Part shown: positions 1 to 5,368 of the stretch, piece after piece
Layout: each line of letters starts with the position of its first letter
Position numbering within the stretch: the stretch's first letter is position 1
Source of the DNA: an uncultured Flavobacteriales bacterium
Lineage (GTDB): Bacteria; Bacteroidota; Bacteroidia; Flavobacteriales_E; Vicingaceae
Direction of reading: 5' to 3'
NCBI GenBank assembly: GCA_937925525.1
Contig: CALALS010000274.1
Location: 1 to 5,368 of the forward strand
DNA: 5,368 nucleotides
The notes under the pieces: generated by a model
What the model was told of the DNA's origin: nothing
Seen by the model: the letters and a program-made list of their open reading frames with translations, nothing else
Databases searched by the model: none
Program-made: the position numbers and the translations under genes

Positions 1-1199
1 TCATCCAGCCATAAATATTCTTGGTGATTAACCGCAACATAAATTGCATCATAATCATTACCTACTTTATCTGCTAATCCAAAGCCGTATTCATGTTTTA
101 ATTCTTCTGAACTAGCATGTGGGTCAATTACATCTACATTTACACCGAATGAACTAAACTCTTTTACAACATCGGCTACTTTTGAGTTTCTGATATCACT
201 TACATCTTCTTTAAATGTTGCGCCCATAATTAAAACTTTTGCGGCTCTTACATCTTTTCCGGCAGCAATAATTTTTTTCACGGTTTGCTTAGCGGTATAT
301 CCTCCCATAGAGTCATTCACAAATCTACCGGAATTAATTACCTGAGCATGATAACCAAATTCACGTGCTTTATATACTAGGTAGTAAGGGTCAACGCCTA
401 TACAGTGTCCACCCACTAAACCCGGTTTAAAGTGAAGAAAGTTCCATTTTGTTCCGGCAGCTTCAAGTACATCGTACGTATTGATTCCCATTTTATTAAA
501 GATGATAGAAAGCTCGTTTACCAAAGCAATGTTGACATCTCTTTGTGTGTTCTCAATAATTTTTGCAGCTTCTGCTACCTTGATAGTTGCTGCTCTGTGC
601 ACACCTGCGGTGACTACAAGCTCATATACTTTAGCAATTTGGTCTAAAGATTCATCTCCGCAACCAGAAACAATTTTCTTTACATTAGTAATAGTGTGTT
701 CTTTATCACCGGGATTAATTCTTTCCGGTGAATAACCTACTTTAAAATCATCTTTGAATTTTAATCCGCTAACCTGCTCTAAAACAGGAACACAATCTTC
801 TTCTGTACAGCCGGGATAAACGGTTGATTCGTACACAACATAATCACCTTTTTTAAGCGCCTTACCAACGGTGTTAGATGCCGAAATAAGTGGTTTTAAA
901 TCTGGTAAATTATGTTCGTCTATAGGAGTGGGAACAGCTACTACAAAGAAAGTAGCATCTTTTAAATCGTCAATATTTGCAGTGAACTCAATATCGCATC
1001 CTTCAAAATCTTTTGCTTCTAACTCTTCGCTAGGGTCGATATTGTTTTTCATCATATCTACTCTTTTTTGATTGATGTCAAAACCTATCACACTAATTTT
1101 TCTAGCAAACTCAAGCGCAATGGGTAATCCTACATAACCTAAACCTATTACCGCTAGCTTAGTTTCTTTATTGACTAATTTATCGTAAATATTAGACAT
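1..1199 (-). CDS. wbpA: UDP-N-acetylglucosamine 6-dehydrogenase, WbpA/TviB type (3' end cut by window edge)
   Basis: Predicted cytosolic enzyme that oxidises C6 of UDP-GlcNAc twice with NAD+, giving UDP-GlcNAcA, the first step towards diacetamido-uronic acid sugars. The frame is open from ATG at 1199 to the window edge: 399 codons, with roughly 30 C-terminal residues missing compared with the usual 425-435. Visible motifs are the Rossmann loop GLGYVGLP (19-26), the ESTVYPG strand (124-130), SPERINPGD (157-165), the family lysine K213 in AEAAKIIENTQRD, and the catalytic cysteine C266 in GGHCIGVDP (263-271). The C-terminal UDP-binding domain starts near residue 318. The ATG lies inside the end of the wbpB-like gene (8-base overlap), so translation is probably coupled. 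The TviB/WbpA/CapL subgroup resemblance and the wbpB/D/E neighbours favour UDP-GlcNAc as substrate. UDP-ManNAc dehydrogenase (WecC-like) is the main alternative. It is clearly distinct from the Ugd paralogue at 3808-5121. Confidence 0.9.
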   Translation of the reverse strand, partial: MSNIYDKLVNKETKLAVIGLGYVGLPIALEFARKISVIGFDINQKRVDMMKNNIDPSEELEAKDFEGCDIEFTANIDDLKDATFFVVAVPTPIDEHNLPDLKPLISASNTVGKALKKGDYVVYESTVYPGCTEEDCVPVLEQVSGLKFKDDFKVGYSPERINPGDKEHTITNVKKIVSGCGDESLDQIAKVYELVVTAGVHRAATIKVAEAAKIIENTQRDVNIALVNELSIIFNKMGINTYDVLEAAGTKWNFLHFKPGLVGGHCIGVDPYYLVYKAREFGYHAQVINSGRFVNDSMGGYTAKQTVKKIIAAGKDVRAAKVLIMGATFKEDVSDIRNSKVADVVKEFSSFGVNVDVIDPHASSEELKHEYGFGLADKVGNDYDAIYVAVNHQEYLWLD

Positions 1200-2247
1200 G
1201 CTGTTCTTGTTTTTTCTGTGTTTTAGTTAATGTTTTATCTCTTTCAATGTATATTCTTTCAATCATATCCACTACTTTCAGTCCTTCAAGGGCATTGGTA
1301 GTAGCCGTGCCTTCTTTTTTGAGTGTATTGATGACGTTTTCTATTACGTAATGGTGATTAGCAGCGGAACCTTTGTAAGGGCCATAATCATTTGGTGGAT
1401 TAGATGGAGCTAATTCCGGCATAGTATAGTTCTCAATATTACACTCAACAATTTCGTTCATATACTGTCCGCCAACTTTTATACTTCCTTTTTCACCAAT
1501 AATTGTCATACTACTTTCAAGATTTTGATTCCATACGGCAGTTGAATAATTGATACAACCCATACCTCCGTTCACAAAATCAAAGGAAACAAACCCTGAA
1601 TCTTCAAAATCGGTGCTAGTTTGATGGTTAAAATCTTTAAACTTTCCCTGTATGTTTTGAATGTCGCCAAACAACCAATACATAATGTCAATGAAATGTG
1701 AAAATTGAGTAAATAAAGTTCCTCCGTCTAAATCTTGTTTTCCTTTCCATCCGTCAGCTTTATAGTAACGCTCATCTCTGTTCCAATAGCAATTTACCTG
1801 CACCATGAATATTTTTCCTAAGCGGTTTTCAGAAATCACTTCTTTTAACCAAACAGAAGGAGGAGAGTAGCGATTTTGCATCACGCAAAATACATGTCGA
1901 CTTACTTGCAGTGCTTTAAATATTACTTCTTCACAGTCTGCTTTGCTTAATCCCATTGGCTTTTCACAAACAACATGCTTTTTAGCTTCCAATACTTTTT
2001 TCGACTGATTGGCATGTAGCCCGTTAGGAGTGCAGATATTTACTACATCTATATCAATTCCGGATTTCAATAAATCATCTATTGAGTTGAAAAAGGGAAC
2101 ATCATATTTTTCAATTCCAAGGCTGTCTTTTTGCTTTATGTCAACTAAGGCAACTAACTCTGAGTCAGGATTGCCGTCAACCATTTCAGCATGTCTTTTT
2201 CCAATGTGTCCACAGCCTACAACTGCAAATTTTACTTTATCACTCAT
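1192..2247 (-). CDS. wbpB: UDP-GlcNAcA 3-oxidase, Gfo/Idh/MocA family (WbpB/WlbA-like)
   Basis: A 351-residue NAD(P)-dependent oxidoreductase, expected to oxidise the C3 hydroxyl of UDP-GlcNAcA to the 3-keto sugar that the WbpE aminotransferase uses. The N-terminal Rossmann domain has GCGHIGKRH (11-19). The family signature EKP lies at 95-97, with K96 the expected catalytic lysine. DGGTLFTQFSHFID (174-187) carries H184, which aligns with the conserved active-site histidine of the family. The C-terminal half is the beta-sheet dimerisation domain. The length is closer to Bordetella WlbA (about 350) than to Pseudomonas WbpB (about 316). The start overlaps the wbpD stop as ATGA (4 bases), and the end overlaps the wbpA start by 8 bases. 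Gfo/Idh/MocA proteins are functionally diverse, so the specific role rests largely on the wbpA/D/E neighbours. Confidence 0.88.
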   Translation of the reverse strand: MSDKVKFAVVGCGHIGKRHAEMVDGNPDSELVALVDIKQKDSLGIEKYDVPFFNSIDDLLKSGIDIDVVNICTPNGLHANQSKKVLEAKKHVVCEKPMGLSKADCEEVIFKALQVSRHVFCVMQNRYSPPSVWLKEVISENRLGKIFMVQVNCYWNRDERYYKADGWKGKQDLDGGTLFTQFSHFIDIMYWLFGDIQNIQGKFKDFNHQTSTDFEDSGFVSFDFVNGGMGCINYSTAVWNQNLESSMTIIGEKGSIKVGGQYMNEIVECNIENYTMPELAPSNPPNDYGPYKGSAANHHYVIENVINTLKKEGTATTNALEGLKVVDMIERIYIERDKTLTKTQKKQEQHV

Positions 2248-2819
2248 GCTATTATTTTTTTTACTTCTCCGTTTTTTAACTCGTAAACCTCTTTACTTTC
2301 AGGACAGATTGCTTTTCCTGTTTCGTCAAAATTTAATCGATGTCCGTATTCGCTAACCCAACCAATCTGTTTAGCCGGATTACCCACTAAAAGAGCATAA
2401 GCCGGAACATTTTTAGTTACCACAGCACCTGCACCAATTAATGCGTATTCACCAATGCTATTTCCACATACAACAGTAGCGTTTGCGCCAATTGAAGCTC
2501 CTTTTTTTACTAAAGTTTCAACATATTGGTCTCTTCTAACTATTGCGCTTCTGGGATTTAATATATTAGTAAATACCATTGAAGGTCCCAAAAATACATC
2601 ATCTTCACAAATGACACCGGTATAAAGTGACACATTGTTTTGGATTTTTACATTGTTGCCTAACTTAACTCCAGGCGATACAACTACGTTTTGTCCAATA
2701 TTACACTTTTCACCGATAATAGAATTGGGCATAATATGAGAGAAATGCCAAATTTTAGTGCCTTCTCCAATTTGAGCCCCCTCATCAATTACTGCTGTTT
2801 CATGTGAAAAATAACTCAT
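2244..2819 (-). CDS. wbpD: UDP-2-acetamido-3-amino-2,3-dideoxy-glucuronate N-acetyltransferase (WbpD/WlbB-like)
   Basis: A 191-residue left-handed beta-helix (hexapeptide repeat) acetyltransferase. It is expected to move acetyl from acetyl-CoA to the 3-amino group made by WbpE, giving UDP-GlcNAc(3NAc)A. Imperfect [LIV]-G-x4 hexads run from about residue 9 to 140. The subfamily is marked by GTKIWHFSHIM (20-30), the FTN segment (83-85, with N85 matching the asparagine proposed as catalytic in WlbB enzymes), NPRSAI (88-93), and the coenzyme A end of the helix, IGAGAVVTKNVPAYALLVGNP (128-148, split by family at VPAYALLVGNPAK). GWVSEYGHRL (153-162) is typical of WbpD proteins. The tail after residue 163 holds a single CP (172-173), possibly a remnant of the zinc-ribbon-like tail found in some relatives. 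ATG shares one base with the uxs stop (TAATG), and its own stop overlaps wbpB as ATGA. An A8 tract lies near its 3' end. Confidence 0.92.
   Translation of the reverse strand: MSYFSHETAVIDEGAQIGEGTKIWHFSHIMPNSIIGEKCNIGQNVVVSPGVKLGNNVKIQNNVSLYTGVICEDDVFLGPSMVFTNILNPRSAIVRRDQYVETLVKKGASIGANATVVCGNSIGEYALIGAGAVVTKNVPAYALLVGNPAKQIGWVSEYGHRLNFDETGKAICPESKEVYELKNGEVKKIIA
2255..2262 (-). other. A8 homopolymer at the wbpD-wbpB junction
   Basis: On the coding strand there are eight consecutive A residues within the codons GTA AAA AAA ATA, five codons before the wbpD stop. The wbpB ATG lies 7 bases beyond the run, in the -1 frame relative to wbpD. That frame reads AAT AGC ATG with no stop from the tract into wbpB. 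A -1 ribosomal slip, or a transcript with one extra A, would therefore give a WbpD-WbpB fusion. The tract and frame relation are seen directly; any slippage is speculation. Runs of A are common in a genome this rich in A+T. Confidence 0.4.
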
Positions 2820-3805
2820 TACTTTCTTATATAATCATCAAATTCTTTGTGTTCGCTTTTATATAGCTCTTCTTTAGGAAGAGATTTAAAATACTCATAG
2901 GTAATTTTTAAGCCTTCGGCTCTGCTTACTTTTGGCTCCCAGCCTAGTAAAGTTTTTGCTTTTGTAATATCAGGTTTTCTTTGTTTTGGGTCGTTTACAG
3001 GCAAATCCTGATAAATAACTTTTTGAGTAGTTCCGGTAAGTTTTATAATTTCCTCTGCAAATTCTTTTATCGTTATTTCGTCAGGGTTTCCAATGTTCAC
3101 AGGGTCGTGACAATCACTTAATAACAATCTGTATATTCCTTCTACTAAATCGTCAACATAACAAAATGAGCGGGTTTGGGAGCCATCTCCAAATATAGTT
3201 AAATCTTCACCTCTTAATGCTTGGCCAATAAAAGCAGGTAAGACTCTGCCATCATTCAGACGCATTCTAGGTCCATAAGTATTAAAAATTCTTACAATTT
3301 TGGTGTCAATTCCATGAAAACGGTGGTAGGCCATAGTAATAGACTCCTGAAATCTTTTGGCCTCATCATAAACTCCTCTCGGCCCAACTGTGTTTACATT
3401 TCCCCAATATTCTTCTGTCTGTGGATGAACAAGAGGGTCGCCATAAATTTCTGATGTAGATGCTACCATAATAGTGGCATTTTTAGCTTTTGCTAAGCCT
3501 AAAAGGTTATGTGTTCCTAAAGAGCCTACTTTAAGTGTTTGAATAGGAATTTTTAAATAATCGATAGGACTAGCAGGAGAGGCAAAGTGAAGTATATAAT
3601 CTAATTTACCCGGAACATGAACGTATTTAGAAACATCATGATGATAAAATTCAAATTCATTTAATTTAAACAGATGCTCAATGTTTTTTAAGTTACCTGT
3701 TATTAGGTTGTCCATCCCAATAACTTTATAACCTTCTTTGATGAATCTATCACAAAGATGTGAACCTAAAAAACCTGCTGCTCCTGTAATTAATACTGTT
3801 TTCAT
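2819..3805 (-). CDS. uxs: UDP-glucuronate decarboxylase (UDP-xylose synthase)
   Basis: A 328-residue extended short-chain dehydrogenase/reductase that decarboxylates UDP-glucuronate to UDP-xylose with tightly bound NAD+. The Rossmann loop is GAAGFLG (8-14). The UXS signature ASPASP is at 75-80. The active-site segment ASTSEIYGDP (115-124) holds T117, S118 and E119. The catalytic YxxxK pair is Y146/K150 in GPRGVYDEAKRFQE. R276 in NDPKQRKPDI aligns with the substrate arginine of characterised UXS enzymes. The GPRGVYDEAK context separates it from ArnA-type oxidative decarboxylases and from dTDP-glucose dehydratases. Length matches soluble bacterial UXS; there is no membrane anchor like that of animal forms. 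It starts two bases after the ugd stop, so the two enzymes that share UDP-glucuronate are made together. Its stop overlaps the next start as TAATG. Confidence 0.95.
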   Translation of the reverse strand: MKTVLITGAAGFLGSHLCDRFIKEGYKVIGMDNLITGNLKNIEHLFKLNEFEFYHHDVSKYVHVPGKLDYILHFASPASPIDYLKIPIQTLKVGSLGTHNLLGLAKAKNATIMVASTSEIYGDPLVHPQTEEYWGNVNTVGPRGVYDEAKRFQESITMAYHRFHGIDTKIVRIFNTYGPRMRLNDGRVLPAFIGQALRGEDLTIFGDGSQTRSFCYVDDLVEGIYRLLLSDCHDPVNIGNPDEITIKEFAEEIIKLTGTTQKVIYQDLPVNDPKQRKPDITKAKTLLGWEPKVSRAEGLKITYEYFKSLPKEELYKSEHKEFDDYIRK

Positions 3806-3807
3806 GC

Positions 3808-5121
3808 TTAGGAAATAATATTTCTTCTACCTATGCTATAATAAGTAAAACCTAATTCTTCCATTAACTCAGTTTCATACAAGTTTCTTCCGTCAAAAAC
3901 TACATTTGATTTTAAGGCGGATTTCACTTTGTCAAAATCAGGAGTTCTAAATACTGACCATTCTGTGCAAATAATTAATGCATCAGCATCTGTCAGTGCA
4001 TCATATTGGTCGGTAGCATATAAAATCTTATCTCCTAATTTTGCTTGTACGTTGTGCATGCCTTCCGGGTCATACACTTTAATTTGAGCTCCGTCTTTTA
4101 ATAGTTCGTCAATGATGTATAATGCCGGAGCTTCACGGATATCATCTGTGTCAGGCTTAAAGGCTAATCCCCAAATAGCAATTTTTTTACCTTTCAAATC
4201 ATTTGAAAAGTGTTTTCTAATTCTAGGGATAAGAATGGTTTTTTGCTTTTCGTTAACACTCATTACCGAATCAAGAATATTGAATGTATAATCTACTTCT
4301 TTTCCTGATTTAGCAAGAGCTTGCACGTCTTTTGGAAAGCAGCTACCGCCATATCCAATACCAGGGAATAAAAATCGTTTCCCAATTCTAGTGTCGGATC
4401 CCATTCCAATTCTTACCATATCTACATCTGCACCAACTTTTTCGCAAAAATTAGCTATCTCATTCATAAATGTGATTTTAGTAGCAAGGAATGAATTAGC
4501 AGCGTACTTAGTTAACTCAGCAGACTTCTCATCCATAAAGATGATTGGATTACCTTGTCTTACATAAGGCTTATATAACTTCTCAAGAATTTCTCTAGCT
4601 TTCTTTGAAGATGTTCCAATAACTACTCTATCCGGTTTTAAGAAATCATCTACTGCAAACCCTTCACGTAAAAATTCAGGATTTGAAACAACATCAAAAT
4701 CAACTTTTGCATTCTTTTTAACGGCAGCAGTAACTTTTTCGGCAGTGCCAACCGGAACGGTACTTTTATCAATTATTACTTTATAATCAGTTATTATTTT
4801 TCCTAATTCATCAGCAACTCCTAATATATAAGACAAGTCGGCTGAACCGTCTTCATCAGGTGGAGTGGGAAGGGCCAAGAAAATAATTTGGGCTCCGTCA
4901 ACCGCTTCCTTTAAATTAGTAGTAAATTTTAGTCTACCTTGTTTAATGTTTCTGTCAAACAAAACATCAAGGTGTGGTTCATAAATGGGAACAATCCCAT
5001 TTTTCATTTTTTCTACTTTTTTTTCATCAATGTCAACACAAATAACATTGTTTCCTGTTTCTGCAAGACATGTTCCGGTAACTAATCCTACATATCCTGT
5101 ACCGACAACGGCTATATTCAT
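3808..5121 (-). CDS. ugd: UDP-glucose 6-dehydrogenase
   Basis: A 437-residue cytosolic enzyme that oxidises UDP-glucose to UDP-glucuronate with two NAD+, providing the substrate of the adjacent decarboxylase. The NAD-binding domain opens with GTGYVGLVTG (7-16). STVPVGT (120-126) and NPEFLREG (148-155, including E149) are typical of Ugd. K205 in ELTKYAANSFLATKI is the conserved active-site lysine. The catalytic cysteine is C261 in GYGGSCFPKD (257-266). The C-terminal UDP-binding domain begins near 312 with IAIWGLAFKPDTDDIREAP. The full length matches family size and no key residue is missing. ATG at 5121 puts the glycine loop at the usual distance from the N-terminus. The 13-base gap from the upstream stop contains only an A-rich sequence, with no promoter visible. 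The GGSCFPKD active site distinguishes it from the GGHCIGVDP of the wbpA-like paralogue. Confidence 0.97.
   Translation of the reverse strand: MNIAVVGTGYVGLVTGTCLAETGNNVICVDIDEKKVEKMKNGIVPIYEPHLDVLFDRNIKQGRLKFTTNLKEAVDGAQIIFLALPTPPDEDGSADLSYILGVADELGKIITDYKVIIDKSTVPVGTAEKVTAAVKKNAKVDFDVVSNPEFLREGFAVDDFLKPDRVVIGTSSKKAREILEKLYKPYVRQGNPIIFMDEKSAELTKYAANSFLATKITFMNEIANFCEKVGADVDMVRIGMGSDTRIGKRFLFPGIGYGGSCFPKDVQALAKSGKEVDYTFNILDSVMSVNEKQKTILIPRIRKHFSNDLKGKKIAIWGLAFKPDTDDIREAPALYIIDELLKDGAQIKVYDPEGMHNVQAKLGDKILYATDQYDALTDADALIICTEWSVFRTPDFDKVKSALKSNVVFDGRNLYETELMEELGFTYYSIGRRNIIS
4983..5002. repeat. Inverted repeat with 8-bp arms and 4-base loop inside ugd
   Basis: Perfect arms AAATGGGA (4983-4990) and TCCCATTT (4995-5002) flank ACAA. 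On the plus strand the right arm leads into a T-rich stretch (5001-5028), which resembles an intrinsic terminator for antisense transcription. On the minus strand it spans codons for KNGIVPI of ugd, near residues 40-46. The stem has only three G-C pairs and lies within a conserved coding segment, so chance is a reasonable explanation. Confidence 0.3.
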
Positions 5122-5134
5122 TCTTTACTTAGTT

Positions 5135-5368
5135 TTATTGATTAATAAATTCTAATACTGAGTCGCAAATGTACTTTAACTGATCTTCATCAAGCTCGGT
5201 ATGCATAGGCAGCGAAATTACCTTTTTGCAAAGCTCTTCTGTTACAGGGAAATCACCTTCTTTATATCTATCGCTTGCGTAGGCTTTTTGCATGTGAAGT
5301 GCTACCGGATAATATATCATTGAAGGAATTCCTTTTGCTTCAAGGTGTTTTTGAAGTCCGTCTCTATC
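5135..5368 (-). CDS. wbpE: C-terminal end of DegT/DnrJ/EryC1-type sugar aminotransferase (WbpE-like, 5' part outside window)
   Basis: The last 77 codons and stop of a gene that enters from the right edge. The frame is open through the edge, so the true start lies beyond the window; the internal ATG at 5320 should not be taken as the start. The visible part begins RDGLQKHLEAKGIPS, followed by YYPVALHMQKAY and SLPMHTELDEDQ, which is the standard C-terminus of PLP-dependent sugar aminotransferases (whole proteins about 360-390 residues). The PLP-binding lysine lies outside the window. With wbpA, wbpB and wbpD downstream, the likely role is glutamate-dependent amination of the 3-keto group of UDP-3-keto-GlcNAcA, as in WbpE/WlbC. 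Family membership is well supported by the motifs; substrate is inferred from context. Another sugar aminotransferase, for example a 4-aminotransferase, cannot be excluded from this fragment. The stop is 13 bases before the ugd start. Confidence 0.85.
   Translation of the reverse strand, partial: DRDGLQKHLEAKGIPSMIYYPVALHMQKAYASDRYKEGDFPVTEELCKKVISLPMHTELDEDQLKYICDSVLEFINQ

Noticed and set aside
432..1071. Plus-strand open frames at 432-647, 481-735 and 871-1071
   Set aside because: They lie antisense to the wbpA-like gene, whose minus-strand frame carries all the dehydrogenase motifs. Their translations show no recognisable domain.
1873..1891. Inverted repeat with 7-bp arms and 5-base loop (ATTTTGC / GCAAAAT)
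   Set aside because: It lies deep inside the wbpB coding region, has low GC and no T-run typical of a terminator. Chance is likely in AT-rich sequence.
2009..2356. Plus-strand open frame of 115 codons across the wbpB/wbpD junction
   Set aside because: It is antisense to two well-supported genes, and the predicted protein has no family resemblance.
4192..4208. Near-perfect palindrome TTTCAAAT-c-ATTTGAAA
   Set aside because: It is internal to ugd, encodes an ordinary segment, has no second copy that I can see in the window, and is not placed where an operator would act.
5122..5134. Possible promoter in the wbpE-ugd gap
   Set aside because: The gap is only 13 bases, and neither it nor the adjacent coding sequence shows a clear Bacteroidota -7 (TAnnTTTG) and -33 (TTTG) pair.
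5135..5320. A separate 61-residue small protein starting at ATG 5320
   Set aside because: The frame continues upstream without a stop to the window edge, with aminotransferase-like residues (RDGLQKHLEAKGIPS). It is the end of a longer gene.

Overview
The window is a densely packed stretch of nucleotide-sugar biosynthesis genes, all on the minus strand, in an AT-rich genome. Protein sequence style, A/T-rich third positions and the lack of convincing Shine-Dalgarno sequences before the starts suggest a member of the Bacteroidota. That is inference; no rRNA or other marker gene is present.

In the direction of transcription (right to left) the order is: the 3' end of a DegT/DnrJ/EryC1 aminotransferase (WbpE-like, 5135-5368, cut by the window edge); UDP-glucose 6-dehydrogenase (ugd, 3808-5121); UDP-glucuronate decarboxylase / UDP-xylose synthase (uxs, 2819-3805); a left-handed beta-helix N-acetyltransferase (WbpD-like, 2244-2819); a Gfo/Idh/MocA oxidoreductase (WbpB-like, 1192-2247); and a UDP-HexNAc 6-dehydrogenase (WbpA-like, 1-1199, C-terminus cut by the window edge). 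Spacers are 13 and 2 bases, followed by overlaps of 1, 4 and 8 bases. The six genes almost certainly form one transcript. No gene-free stretch exceeds 13 bases, and I see no promoter, terminator between genes, RNA gene, mobile element or CRISPR array.

Two pathways are interleaved. WbpA, WbpB, WbpE and WbpD are the four steps that turn UDP-GlcNAc into UDP-2,3-diacetamido-2,3-dideoxy-glucuronic acid: C6 oxidation, C3 oxidation, C3 transamination and 3-N-acetylation. Ugd and Uxs turn UDP-glucose into UDP-glucuronate and then UDP-xylose. The products are expected to feed a surface polysaccharide (capsule, O-antigen or exopolysaccharide) whose glycosyltransferases, flippase and polymerase lie outside the window.

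This is recognisable polysaccharide-precursor chemistry, not a new kind of system. The most notable points are the ugd-uxs pair inserted between wbpE and wbpD, the wbp gene order being the reverse of the Pseudomonas one, and an A8 tract at the wbpD-wbpB junction where a one-base slip would join the two reading frames without a stop.
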